The notes under the pieces: generated by a model
Told to the model about the DNA's origin: nothing
What the model saw: only the letters and a program-made list of their open reading frames with translations
Databases searched by the model: none
Made by a program: the position numbers and the translations under genes
In this document: positions 8,479 through 17,567 of the stretch, one piece after another
How the letters are laid out: the number at the start of each line of letters is the position of its first letter
Position numbering within the stretch: position 1 is the stretch's first letter
Assembly (NCBI GenBank): GCA_037444075.1
Contig: JBBIND010000002.1
Coordinates: forward strand, 1-64,000
Reading direction: 5' to 3'
Length of the DNA: 64,000 bases
Source of the DNA: JBBIND01 sp037444075
Lineage (GTDB): Bacteria > Acidobacteriota > Terriglobia > Bryobacterales > Bryobacteraceae

Positions 8479-9465
8479 ATGCGGACATCGGTCCTCATCG
8501 CAGCTCTCTTTGTGATCCTGCCCTGCTGGAGCCAGACTCCGGAACTTGTCATCGTCCACAAAGCCAGCCACCAGGTAGGCTTCTACACGCTCGAGGGGAA
8601 ACTCACCCATACAGTAGAAGTGGGCCGCCACCCGCACGAGATGGTGCTCTCGCGGGACCGCCGGCAGGTCTACGTCACGGACAACGGCGTCATGAGGCTG
8701 GAGCACGGCGGGCAGGGCGGCAACACACTCTCGGTGGTGGACCTCGCCACGCGCCGCCGCACGAAGACCATCTCGCTCGGTGAGTACCGCCGCCCCCACG
8801 GGATTGCTCTGGATCCCGCCACCGGCCGTATCGCCGTCAGCACCGAGGCTCCGGATCAGTTGCTGTTGGTGGACCCTGAGACAGGGTCCGTCCTGCGCCG
8901 CTACGACACGAAGGGCAAGACCTCGCACATGGTGGTGTTCGGCCCCGGCGGCAAAGTGGCTTACGTCAGCAACAGCGGCTCGGCCACCGTGGCTGCCGTT
9001 GACCTGGAAAGCGGCCACACCACCCTGATACCCACCGCGGAGCGGCCCGAAGGGAGCGCGCTCTCGATAGATGGGAGAGAGTTGTATGTCGTCAACCGGG
9101 AAGCCGCGCGCATCACCATCATCGACACCGTGCGGCAGCAGGTGAAAGGCACCATTGCCACCGGAAACGGGCCCGTGCGTGTTGCCGTGACGCCCGACGG
9201 CAAGATGCTGGTCTACGCGCTGCTTCACGATAGCCACGTGGAGTTTGCGGACCCGAAGTCGCGGCGCGTGCTCGGGCGCGTGGCGCTGACGGGAAAGCCG
9301 GTCTCGCTGACGCTGTCTCCGGACGGAAAGCTGGCTTACGCCTCAGCTGAGGAAGGAGATACGGTCTTTGTCATCTCGGTCGCGGAGCAGAGAGTGCTCC
9401 GCTCTTTCAAGACGCCGGCGGGTTCCGGGCCGGACCCCGTCTTTCATTTAACCGTCAAGCGCTGA
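8479..9465 (+). CDS. YncE-like beta-propeller, secreted
   Basis: 328 residues from the ATG at 8479, which has a good ribosome binding site (GGAGGTG from 8463) and starts a signal peptide (MRTSVLIAALFVILPCWS). The mature part consists of repeated propeller blades with motifs such as VYVTDNGV, IAVSTEAPDQLLLVD, AYVSNSGSATVAAVDLESG, LYVVNREAARITIIDT and AYASAEEGDTVFVIS. This is the 40-residue YVTN/NHL-like pattern. Such propellers bind ligands or partner proteins in the periplasm and have no enzymatic signature. The open frame extends upstream to 8344, but that part is not needed. The end overlaps the convergent decarboxylase by 11 bases. Confidence 0.88.
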   Translation: MRTSVLIAALFVILPCWSQTPELVIVHKASHQVGFYTLEGKLTHTVEVGRHPHEMVLSRDRRQVYVTDNGVMRLEHGGQGGNTLSVVDLATRRRTKTISLGEYRRPHGIALDPATGRIAVSTEAPDQLLLVDPETGSVLRRYDTKGKTSHMVVFGPGGKVAYVSNSGSATVAAVDLESGHTTLIPTAERPEGSALSIDGRELYVVNREAARITIIDTVRQQVKGTIATGNGPVRVAVTPDGKMLVYALLHDSHVEFADPKSRRVLGRVALTGKPVSLTLSPDGKLAYASAEEGDTVFVISVAEQRVLRSFKTPAGSGPDPVFHLTVKR

Positions 9466-10867
9466 GGGTCTCCCGGCGGGCGTGGTCCAGGGATTCGATC
9501 AGGGCGTGTATGTCGTCAGCTTGAGTTCGGTAGTTCGTGATGCATGCCCTGAGCGTGGCCCCGTAAACGGGTAGCAGGGTAGTGGATATCCAGGCTTCCC
9601 CCGAACCCACCACGCGCCGGACCACCGCAGCCGGGTCAGCGCCGCTGCGGTCGCGGAAGCAGACCACCGGCAAGGGCGTGCGGTTAACCACCTCCCAGCC
9701 TGAGCGCTCCAACTCTGACCGCAGCAACTGACCCATCGCGGTCATGTGGCGGATGGCCCTCCCGTAGCCTGCCCAACCGGCCACCATCAGCGACAGGAAA
9801 ACCTTCAGTCCGGTGAAGCGGCGCGACCACTGCATGGATTCCAGGTGCGGATCGATGACGTCCAGTCCGGCGGCTTCGCGCGGCATATAAGCGGTGGCGG
9901 TGTGGAAGGTGCGGCGCAGGATGTCCGGATGCCGGGTGAGATACAAGCCGGCGCCCATGGGAACCGAGAGCCACTTGTGTGCGTCGAAGCTGATCGAGTC
10001 CGCGCGCTCGATGCCAGCCAGCAGTGGCCGCAGTTGAGGGTCGATGGCCGCGGCTCCGCCCCAGGCTGCATCCACGTGAAACCACAGGCCTTCATCGCCG
10101 GCCACCGACGCCACGGAGGGGAGCGGATCCACCACTCCGGCACTGGTTGTGCCCGCCGTCGCCACTACCAGGAAGGGCAGGCGGCCCTGCTCGCGGTCAA
10201 CGCGGATGGCGCTCCGCAGCGCCTCCTTGTCCATGGCGAGGTCAGCGGTCACAGGGATGTTGCGCAGGGATTCCCAGCCCAGACCGCACAGGCGGGCAGC
10301 CTTCAGGAACGAATGGTGGCTCTCGGTGGAAGCGTAGAAGACGGGATCAGCGGGCAAGCCTCGTGCCCCCAAGCGCGCGAAATCCGGGAAAGCGTGCGTG
10401 AGGGCTGTCAGCACCGCCGTATGGTTGGCTTCCGCGCCGCCGGAGGCGAAGGCGCCGGCTGCGGAGACCGGGTCATAGCCGAAGCGCACTCCCAAATGGC
10501 GGATCAAGTGCTGCTCGATCTCCACCGCCAAAGGGCTGTGACTCCAGGCGGCAAGCTGCGGGTTGAAGGCAGCCACCAGAGCGTCGGCGGCAATGCCCAT
10601 GGTTGTCGGAGCCGGGTTGAACAGGCCGTAATAGCGTGGATGGGGCGTATGCGTCTGGAATCTCCAGAGGTTGTCCGCCACGAATTGAAGCGCCTGCTCC
10701 GGGTCCACGGGAGCGCTGAAGTCGACCGGCGCGAGCAGGGCGCGAATGGCTTCCGGGTCCAATTCAGGTGTGACTCGGCCGAGGTGAACGCTATCGGCGT
10801 ACCGTTCCAGAATTTCGATCAGCCGGCGCCACAGATCAACACGAACGGGCTTGTCGAGCAGCAGCAT
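9455..10867 (-). CDS. Pyridoxal-dependent group II amino acid decarboxylase
   Basis: A 470-residue PLP enzyme of the aromatic-L-amino-acid/glutamate decarboxylase class. The PLP lysine is Lys298 in SFDAHKWLSVP. The cofactor-binding Asp is in HVDAAWGGAAA (His264, Asp266). Residues 141-146 (ASGGAEANH region) and the TESHHSFLKAA segment fit the fold. It removes the carboxylate of an amino acid to give an amine. The substrate (tyrosine, tryptophan, Dopa or other) cannot be decided. A TACTCT box lies 6 nt before the ATG, with an AGGAG placed too close to the start for normal use. Its 3' end overlaps the YncE-like gene. Confidence 0.9.
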   Translation of the reverse strand: MLLLDKPVRVDLWRRLIEILERYADSVHLGRVTPELDPEAIRALLAPVDFSAPVDPEQALQFVADNLWRFQTHTPHPRYYGLFNPAPTTMGIAADALVAAFNPQLAAWSHSPLAVEIEQHLIRHLGVRFGYDPVSAAGAFASGGAEANHTAVLTALTHAFPDFARLGARGLPADPVFYASTESHHSFLKAARLCGLGWESLRNIPVTADLAMDKEALRSAIRVDREQGRLPFLVVATAGTTSAGVVDPLPSVASVAGDEGLWFHVDAAWGGAAAIDPQLRPLLAGIERADSISFDAHKWLSVPMGAGLYLTRHPDILRRTFHTATAYMPREAAGLDVIDPHLESMQWSRRFTGLKVFLSLMVAGWAGYGRAIRHMTAMGQLLRSELERSGWEVVNRTPLPVVCFRDRSGADPAAVVRRVVGSGEAWISTTLLPVYGATLRACITNYRTQADDIHALIESLDHARRETLSA

Positions 10868-10953
10868 GCTCCTAGAGTAAAGCAGACGGCAGGCCGGCGT
10901 GGCTGCTGAGGCAGAGGACGTTGGGTTACTATATGTATTTGGTATTGCGGCAC

Positions 10954-13101
10954 ATGAGAGTTGTTCGTTTGTTTCTACTGGCGTCCGTTGCCCTGCTGGC
11001 GCAGGGTGCGGGGCGCGCCCCCCAACCTGCTGAAGCGGCCCGGATGCTCAGCCGGTTGCCTTTGCGATTTGAGGCCAACCAGGGCCAGACCAACGCGCGG
11101 GTGAAGTACTTGGCGAGGGGTCCGGAGTACACTATATTCCTCACGCCCACGGAAGCCGTGCTTTCTCCCCTCGCTGCCCCAGCGGGCAAGCGCGGGCGGT
11201 CAAACCGCCCCGGCGTCGTACGCATGAGTTTCCGGGGCGCGAACCGCCAACCAGCGCTCGCAGGCGAGCGGGCGTTGCCTTCCAGCAGTAACTACTTCCG
11301 AGGCAACAACAAGGAGAGGTGGCTCGCTGGCGTACAGCATTTTGAGGGCGTACGTTACCGCGATCTTTATCCTGGAATTGACCTGATCTACTACGCCTCC
11401 GGCAACGCCCTCGAGTACGACTTCATCGTGGCGCCCGGAGCCGACCCGTCGCGTATTCGCCTGCGGTTTTCAGGAGCCGAGGACATGCGCGTCGATTCCG
11501 ACGGCTCACTTCTGATCCGTTCCGGCGGCAAGCTCCTGCGGCAAAAGAAGCCGGTAGTATATCAGGAACGTGCGGCTGCACACGGCCGGGAACTGGTGGA
11601 CGCCCGCTATGTGATCCACGGCTCGTCTGAAGTGACGTTCTCCTTGGGTGCTTATGATCGCTCCGAACCGCTGGTGATCGATCCGGTCCTGACCTACGCC
11701 ACGTACCTCGGCGGTCCGGGCAACGACGTCGCCACGGCAGTCGCAGCCGATGCGGAGGGCAGCATCTACATCACGGGCCACACCACCTCGATTGAATTCC
11801 CGGTATTGGGAGACCCCGTGTCGCTCGAGTGGCGCGGTTCGCGCGACATCTTTCTCGTAAAACTCACTCCGAGCGGAGAAGATAACTACTTCTTTGTCTA
11901 TTCCTCCTACATCGGGGGGATGGGCGAGGACCAGCCATGGGCCATCGCCCTCGATCAGTTCGGCAACGTCTATGTTGCGGGGGAGACGGGCTCCGGGGAT
12001 TTCCCGATTGCCGGCAACACGCCCCGAACCACCGCCGCCGGAGAGAAAGACGCCTTTGTTTTCAAGCTCAACCCGAGGGATCCCGGGCGCGACGCACTGC
12101 AATTCTCTACTTTTCTGGGCGGGACCAGGAGCGATCATGCCCGCGCTCTGACCGTCGATCAATCCGGACGCATCCATTTAGCCGGATACACGAGGTCGCT
12201 CGACTTTCCGCTCTCCGGGGACTCCTTGCAGAAGTCGAACCGAGGAGGCTGGGATATTTTTTACGCGCAGATGGACTCCTCGAGCCCGGCCCAGGAAGTG
12301 ATCCGCTATACGACTTACTTAGGGGGCGAGGCCACCGACGTAGCCACAGCCATTGTCCTTGACCAGGCTGGCAAGGTTTACTTGGCCGGGTACACTGTGT
12401 CCTGGAATTTCCCGGCCACCGGCGGCTCACTGAGGGACTTCTACAGCGGCAACGGCGACGCGTTCCTGACGAGACTTGATCTCACCAGACCCGGCTTGGA
12501 CGCGCTGGATTACTCCACTCTGCTCGGCGGAGGAGACCTTGACATCGCCTACAGTCTCGCGATGAATAAGGCAGGCCGGTTTGTGCTGGCGGGGTACACG
12601 CTCTCAAACGACTTTCCCGTGACCAACACCGCCTGGCAGCAGGGCCGTGCGGGCAACGCGGACGGTTTTGTGACGATCCTCGATCTCAATTTGAGCGGAG
12701 CCGAAAGCCTTTACTACTCAACCTACATAGGCGGCAACGATACTGACGTCATCTACGCCATGGCGCCCGAAGCCGACGGCACCATTGCGGTGACCGGTTA
12801 CACCGTATCGAGGGACTTCCCGCTGGCTGGCCAACCGCTGCAATCCGCTTACGGCGGAGGAGCCGCGGACGTGTTCTTCGCTCGGATCAATCCCGATGCG
12901 GAGCCGGGAATTTCTTTGGTTTACAGCACTTACCTGGGTGACCGCCAGACGGAGGCGGCCTACGGCCTGGCCCTAGGGCCGGATGGCGAGGTGCATCTGG
13001 TAGGCTTCACGCAGTCCGACAGTTTCCCGGTTTCCGCGGCGGCTCACAAGTCGTCCTTGGACGGACTTTCCGACGCTTTCGTGATCAAGGTTACGAAGTA
13101 G
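10954..13101 (+). CDS. SBBP-repeat seven-bladed propeller protein, secreted
   Basis: A large exported protein of about 715 residues. The start is uncertain: ATG at 10954 gives a clean signal peptide (MRVVRLFLLASVALLAQGAG), while ATG at 10933 or TTG at 10921 would lengthen it. The N-terminal module begins LPLRFEANQGQTNARVKYLA, a hallmark of Acidobacterial SBBP proteins (DUF7948 type), and includes PGIDLIYYA and LEYDFIVAPGADPSRIRL. The C-terminal part contains seven beta-propeller repeats. Each has a Y-S/T-TYLGG opening, a D-G/A-x-G-x-hydrophobic core and a G-T/Y-T-x-S-x-DFP closing motif. Seven repeats would close one propeller. The function is unknown, and a cell-surface adhesin or scaffold role is inference. 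Confidence 0.88.
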   Translation: MRVVRLFLLASVALLAQGAGRAPQPAEAARMLSRLPLRFEANQGQTNARVKYLARGPEYTIFLTPTEAVLSPLAAPAGKRGRSNRPGVVRMSFRGANRQPALAGERALPSSSNYFRGNNKERWLAGVQHFEGVRYRDLYPGIDLIYYASGNALEYDFIVAPGADPSRIRLRFSGAEDMRVDSDGSLLIRSGGKLLRQKKPVVYQERAAAHGRELVDARYVIHGSSEVTFSLGAYDRSEPLVIDPVLTYATYLGGPGNDVATAVAADAEGSIYITGHTTSIEFPVLGDPVSLEWRGSRDIFLVKLTPSGEDNYFFVYSSYIGGMGEDQPWAIALDQFGNVYVAGETGSGDFPIAGNTPRTTAAGEKDAFVFKLNPRDPGRDALQFSTFLGGTRSDHARALTVDQSGRIHLAGYTRSLDFPLSGDSLQKSNRGGWDIFYAQMDSSSPAQEVIRYTTYLGGEATDVATAIVLDQAGKVYLAGYTVSWNFPATGGSLRDFYSGNGDAFLTRLDLTRPGLDALDYSTLLGGGDLDIAYSLAMNKAGRFVLAGYTLSNDFPVTNTAWQQGRAGNADGFVTILDLNLSGAESLYYSTYIGGNDTDVIYAMAPEADGTIAVTGYTVSRDFPLAGQPLQSAYGGGAADVFFARINPDAEPGISLVYSTYLGDRQTEAAYGLALGPDGEVHLVGFTQSDSFPVSAAAHKSSLDGLSDAFVIKVTK

Positions 13102-13138
13102 CGGCGCCCATTTCGCGGCCGGCCCCAACCATCGCGGG

Positions 13139-13167
13139 TTGACCGCAGCTGAACATGCCCTTATAAT
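13139..13167 (+). promoter_or_regulatory. Sigma70-type promoter of the Oar-like receptor gene
   Basis: TTGACC at 13139-13144 and TATAAT at 13162-13167 are separated by 17 bp, which is almost the housekeeping consensus. The predicted start site near 13174 leaves a leader of about 64 nt. That leader ends in a purine-rich GGGGGAAAG just before the ATG at 13238. It is the best promoter in the window. Confidence 0.75.
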
Positions 13168-13237
13168 TCTATCCAGCGTGGCTTCAGGGGCCTATGCTGC
13201 AAGGCTCCCGTCGCCACTGCTGTGAAATGGGGGAAAG

Positions 13238-16200
13238 ATGAGGGTTTTCAATCACTTGAAGGGTCGAGGGGTTGGTCTGCTCATTCTGTTGGTGGCCATG
13301 ACGGCCGCCAGCCAACCCGCCGCTGCCCAGATTCTGTACGGCTCCATTCTTGGCAACGTGACGGACCCCAGCAACGCCGCGGTAGTTGGCGCGCAGGTGG
13401 TCATCACGAACCAGCAAACCAATCAATCACGCGAGACGGAAACAAACGCCTTTGGCGCCTATAGTTTCCCAACACTCCAGCCGGGCCCCTATCAGGTCCG
13501 CATCTCGAGGGAAGGATTCCGGATGGCCACGACGGAAGTTTCTGTGACCATCAACACTGTCACCCGGGCCAACGTCACGCTGCAGTTGGGCGCGGTGACC
13601 GAGTCCATTCAGGTGACGGCCACCACTGCCATGCTACAGGCGGACCGCGCCGAGGTGCGCTCGGAGATTCCCACGCGGAACTTCGAGAACCTGCCCGTCA
13701 CGCCCGGGCGCAACTACCAGCAACTGCTGCGTGTTCTGCCCGGGTTCCGGCCGCCAACGAACCACCACTCAGTGCCGACGAATCCCTCGCGGGCTCTCGG
13801 TTACAACGTGAACGGGGTGAGCTTCAGCATCAATAACACACGCATCGATGGGGCGAGTTCCATCGCGCCGTGGCTGCCGCACATGACGGCGCTCGTGCCG
13901 ACCATCGAAGCCATCGACACGGTGAACGTGGTCACCAACAGTTTTGACGCGGAACAGGGATTGGCCGGGGGCGCGGCCATCAATGTGCAAATCAAGAGCG
14001 GCACCAACGAGTTCCGCGGCTCGCTGTTCGAATACCACACCAACCAGAAACTGAAGGCCAAGCCGTTCTTCCTGCCTCAGGGAGAGCGCAATCCCAAGCT
14101 GGTGAGCAATGAGTTCGGCGGAACGCTGGGCGGACCCATCCGTAAGGACAGGCTTTTCTTCTTCGGCAGCTACGAAGCCAATTTCAATCGTGAGGCGGCC
14201 TCGAGCTTCGCCACCGTGCCTACTGCCGCGATGAAGCGCGGCGACATGTCCGATTCCGTGCGGCTGGTCTACGACCCGCAAACCGGCAATGCGGACGGCT
14301 TCCTGCGGACACCCTTCCCGGGGAACCTGGTTCCGGTGACGCGGATCAGCAGCATTTCCCGGCGGCTGGCGGATTTGACGCCGCTGCCGAATCAACCGGG
14401 GTTCTCAGACAACTACTTCGTTTCCGGCTCGTATTTGTTCGACCGCCATCGGATCGATTCCAAGGTGAATTGGAACGCCAGTTCCAAGCTGAGCATGTAC
14501 GGGCGCTTCAGTTGGCTGCATTACGACATGAAGAACCCGACCGTGTTCGGTGATTTCGGCGGTCCGGAGCTTTCCGGTCAGGGCGGGAATCCGGGCAAGG
14601 GCTTCGGCGACACTTACAGCTTCACTGGAGCCGTCACCTATGTGTTCAGCCCCACGCTGATTCTCGATGCCTACTACGGCTACACGCGCATGGACACGGC
14701 TGTTGAGCAGGAGCGCCTGGATGAAAAACTCGGTTTGGACCTGCTCCGCATTCCGGGCACGAATGGCACCCGGCGATTTGAGGGCGGTTGGCCCAGGTTC
14801 ACCATCTCCAGCTTCACCAATCTGGGGATCAACAACGCCTTCATGCCTTACGCCCGCCGCGACCCGCAGTATCAGTACGTGGCCAACTTCAACCGCCTCT
14901 CGGGCAGCCATGAAGTGCGCTTCGGCTTCGACCTGTACCGCACTGGAATGAACCATCTACAACCGGAGGCCACTGGCGCCGCGCACGGCGCCTCGGGCGG
15001 GTTTTCTTTCGCCGGAGGTCCGACAGCGTTGAGGGGCGGAGCTTCGCCCGACATGTTCAACAGCTACAGCACGTTCCTGCTCGGTCTGCCCACCACCATC
15101 GGCAAGATCACTCAGGTTCCGGACGAGTACAGCACCCGCCAGTGGAATTACAGCTTCTACATCCGGGACCGCTGGAATGCGACACGCAAACTCACGCTCT
15201 CCTACGGCGTCCGTTGGGAGTTCTTCCCCTTCCCCACGCGCAAGGATGGCGGAATGGAGCGCTATGACTTCAACAACAACAAGATGGTTCTTTGCGGGTT
15301 CGGCACGGTGCCGATGGATTGCGGCGTCAGCGTCAGCAGGAAACTGCTGGCTCCACGCCTCGGTATTGCCTGGCGCGCCACGGAGAACCTGGTGGTCCGA
15401 GCCGGCTACGGGATTACCTACGACCCCTTCAGCCTGCAAAGACCGTTGCGCACCAACTACCCCGTCCTGCTGATTCAAAACATCACCCCACCACACGCCT
15501 GGGCTCCCGCCGGGAGACTCGAAGACGGGATTCCGCGCTCAGTCATCCCAGACCCGGGCAACGGCGTCATTGACATCCCCGGCACATACGCGGTTGTGAC
15601 CGTGGGCGACAGGTACAGGCGCGGCTATGTTCAATCCTGGAACTTCACGGTCCAGAGCAACCTGAAGTGGGGCTTCGTCGGTCAGGCAGGCTACGTGGCC
15701 ACTCGTTCCGTCCGGCAGTTGGGTTATCTCGACCTCAATGCCGGCCAGACCATTGGAGCGGGACGCGACGGCCAGCCTCTCTGGCAGAGGTTCCGCCGCA
15801 CGGCTACCACGACCCTCGTGACGCCGTTCGGAACCACCGTGTACGATTCTCTACAAGCCACGCTGGAGCGGCGATTCAGCCAGGATCTGGCCATCAACAT
15901 CGCCTACACGTGGTCCAAGGTGATTGGCTTTAACGACAACAGCGACAGCGGACCCAGCGTCGGCGCTCTCCAGTACTTTGACCGGAACCGCACGGTCCGG
16001 GGCTATGACAGGCCTCACAACCTCCAAGGCAGCGCCATCTGGGAACTGCCCTTCGGCCAAGGCAAGATGTGGGCCAACCAGGGGGCGGCCAGCAAGATCC
16101 TGGGCGGTTGGCAGATCAACGGCGTGGCAAGCCTGTTCAGTGGCACGCCGTTCACTGTGGTCGCTTCGGGCGCTTCGCTGAACATGCCCGGCTCCAGCCA

Positions 16201-16603
16201 GACAGCCGATCAGGTGCTGCCGACCGTCAAGAAACTCGGCGGAATCGGCCGCGGCCAGTCCTTCTTTGATCCCTTTGCCTTCGCGCCAGTCACCGAGGCG
16301 CGCTTCGGGAATACGGGCTTGAACATTCTAAGAGGTCCCGGGGTGGTGAATTTCGACCTCAGCCTGTTCCGCAAGTTCCAAGTCACTGAGCGCATCAACG
16401 TTGAATTCCGCGCGGAGGCTTTCAATTTCACCAACACTCCGCACTTCGCCAACCCGGGCACCAACGTGTCGGACTTCAACCCGAACGTCGCGGATCCTCG
16501 GCTCAGGTTCCGCGGTTACACCGAGGTGACCGGCATCGCCAATACGGGGCGCGAGGGCATCGACGAACGCCTCTTCAGGTTGGGACTGCGCGTCAGCTTC
16601 TAA
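13238..16603 (+). CDS. Oar-type TonB-dependent receptor with carboxypeptidase-regulatory-like domain
   Basis: 1121 residues. A signal peptide ends near ASQPAAAQ. A carboxypeptidase-regulatory-like beta-sandwich follows at about 35-125 (GNVTDPSNAAVVGAQVVITN, TNAFGAYSFPTLQPGPYQV). Next come a degenerate plug region (GAAINVQIKSGTNEFRGSLF) and a long beta-barrel with alternating aromatic strands, ending RLFRLGLRVSF with the terminal Phe expected for outer-membrane insertion. Proteins of this type are abundant in Acidobacteria and are thought to import oligosaccharides or peptides using TonB energy. The ligand is unknown. It has its own promoter and a strong terminator, so it is a single-gene transcript. 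Confidence 0.93.
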   Translation: MRVFNHLKGRGVGLLILLVAMTAASQPAAAQILYGSILGNVTDPSNAAVVGAQVVITNQQTNQSRETETNAFGAYSFPTLQPGPYQVRISREGFRMATTEVSVTINTVTRANVTLQLGAVTESIQVTATTAMLQADRAEVRSEIPTRNFENLPVTPGRNYQQLLRVLPGFRPPTNHHSVPTNPSRALGYNVNGVSFSINNTRIDGASSIAPWLPHMTALVPTIEAIDTVNVVTNSFDAEQGLAGGAAINVQIKSGTNEFRGSLFEYHTNQKLKAKPFFLPQGERNPKLVSNEFGGTLGGPIRKDRLFFFGSYEANFNREAASSFATVPTAAMKRGDMSDSVRLVYDPQTGNADGFLRTPFPGNLVPVTRISSISRRLADLTPLPNQPGFSDNYFVSGSYLFDRHRIDSKVNWNASSKLSMYGRFSWLHYDMKNPTVFGDFGGPELSGQGGNPGKGFGDTYSFTGAVTYVFSPTLILDAYYGYTRMDTAVEQERLDEKLGLDLLRIPGTNGTRRFEGGWPRFTISSFTNLGINNAFMPYARRDPQYQYVANFNRLSGSHEVRFGFDLYRTGMNHLQPEATGAAHGASGGFSFAGGPTALRGGASPDMFNSYSTFLLGLPTTIGKITQVPDEYSTRQWNYSFYIRDRWNATRKLTLSYGVRWEFFPFPTRKDGGMERYDFNNNKMVLCGFGTVPMDCGVSVSRKLLAPRLGIAWRATENLVVRAGYGITYDPFSLQRPLRTNYPVLLIQNITPPHAWAPAGRLEDGIPRSVIPDPGNGVIDIPGTYAVVTVGDRYRRGYVQSWNFTVQSNLKWGFVGQAGYVATRSVRQLGYLDLNAGQTIGAGRDGQPLWQRFRRTATTTLVTPFGTTVYDSLQATLERRFSQDLAINIAYTWSKVIGFNDNSDSGPSVGALQYFDRNRTVRGYDRPHNLQGSAIWELPFGQGKMWANQGAASKILGGWQINGVASLFSGTPFTVVASGASLNMPGSSQTADQVLPTVKKLGGIGRGQSFFDPFAFAPVTEARFGNTGLNILRGPGVVNFDLSLFRKFQVTERINVEFRAEAFNFTNTPHFANPGTNVSDFNPNVADPRLRFRGYTEVTGIANTGREGIDERLFRLGLRVSF

Positions 16604-16624
16604 GACGAGCGTCCTGAGCTAACC

Positions 16625-16674
16625 CGGCGGCGGGAGCGGTCCTCGTGACGGTTACCGCCGCCGATTTCTTTTCC
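16625..16674 (+). terminator. Intrinsic terminator after the Oar-like receptor
   Basis: A perfect 9-bp stem, CGGCGGCGG (16625-16633) with CCGCCGCCG (16655-16663), is followed by a T-rich run ATTTCTTTT. The loop is 21 nt. It lies 22 bases after the receptor stop codon and before the convergent O-methyltransferase. Confidence 0.7.
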
Positions 16675-16737
16675 GAGTTGCTGGCGCGGGTTGCGGTTTG
16701 CCACCCCTGAATCAACGCCGGGACTCACTCTACGCCG

Positions 16738-17400
16738 CTAGTGCTTCTTCACCGTGATACTCAAGCCGCCGCCCTGCGAGTAGAGGACTGTTTCCAGGTT
16801 AGGGTTCGAAGTCACCGCCCGCAGGTAACTATCCACTCCGCCCATGCCGACATTGTGGGCCAGAATCAATCCCCCGGGACGAACAAGGGGCAGCAGTTTC
16901 TCCAGGTAGTCGGTGTAGCCTTCTTTGTCGGCATCAATGAACACGACGTCCACCGTGCCCTTCAGTTGCGTCACCGTCTGGTGTGCGTCGCCCTCAATGA
17001 TGGTCACCATCTTGTCGACTCCTGCCTTCCTGAAGTGCTCGCGCGCCATGGCTGCCCTGCCAGGGTCGATTTCGAACGTCGTCAGTTTGCCGCCGGTTCC
17101 GCGCAGCGCCAGGCAAAACCACAACCCACTGACGCCGGTGGATGTGCCGATTTCAACCACGTGTTTGGCGCCGGAGGACTCGGCGAGCACGCGCATGATT
17201 CTGCCGTCAACCGGCGGCACGTGGGCATAGGTTCTGCCCGTGGCCACGATTTCATCGAGCACGGCGAGGATCTTCTTCTCCGCTTCGTCTTTAGGCAGCG
17301 GCGGGGCCAAGGGGGAGGAGCCGGACATCCCGCGGCGTTGAGCGCTCATGGGAAGGCAGGCAGCCATCACAATCAGGGTGAGGATAATCAGTCGTTTCAT
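16738..17400 (-). CDS. Exported class I SAM O-methyltransferase (COMT-like)
   Basis: 220 residues from the ATG at 17400. A signal peptide (MKRLIILTLIVMAACLPMSAQ) precedes a Rossmann SAM-binding core. Motif I is VVEIGTSTGVSGLW, FEIDPGRA follows, then VFIDADKEGYTDYL and LVRPGGLILAHNV, all typical of the caffeoyl-CoA/catechol O-methyltransferase family. A signal peptide on a SAM-dependent enzyme is odd, because SAM is cytosolic. The hydrophobic stretch may act only as a membrane anchor. The open frame extends to 17676 without support. It lies downstream of the M1 peptidase on the same strand. Confidence 0.85.
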   Translation of the reverse strand: MKRLIILTLIVMAACLPMSAQRRGMSGSSPLAPPLPKDEAEKKILAVLDEIVATGRTYAHVPPVDGRIMRVLAESSGAKHVVEIGTSTGVSGLWFCLALRGTGGKLTTFEIDPGRAAMAREHFRKAGVDKMVTIIEGDAHQTVTQLKGTVDVVFIDADKEGYTDYLEKLLPLVRPGGLILAHNVGMGGVDSYLRAVTSNPNLETVLYSQGGGLSITVKKH

Positions 17401-17414
17401 ACCGTCAGGAAAGC

Positions 17415-17567
17415 TCACATCTTCAGGACGATGGTGGTGCAAGGCAGGGTTACGGCGTGCAGTGTCAAATCGCTCCGTAGCACGCCGCAAGGCTTGTCGG
17501 CACTGGCAACTTCGCTGTCTTCCCTCCGCGTCCAGAGGTACGCCGTAGGCGTCCTCCGGACGAAGTG
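17415..17567 (-). pseudogene. Possible C-terminal remnant of a secreted enzyme gene
   Basis: Directly after the M1 peptidase stop codon the same frame stays open for 50 codons and ends at 17415. The tail reads SDLTLHAVTLPCTTIVLKM, the kind of hydrophobic beta-strand ending seen in glycoside hydrolases whose last domain is a small beta sandwich. There is no start codon with a ribosome binding site, and the O-methyltransferase begins 15 bases later. It could be a decayed gene end left by a deletion, or chance coding in GC-rich DNA. Confidence 0.3.

Noticed and set aside
8377..9237. 286-codon open frame on the - strand
   Set aside because: It is antisense to the YncE-like propeller, whose repeats and ribosome binding site are clear.
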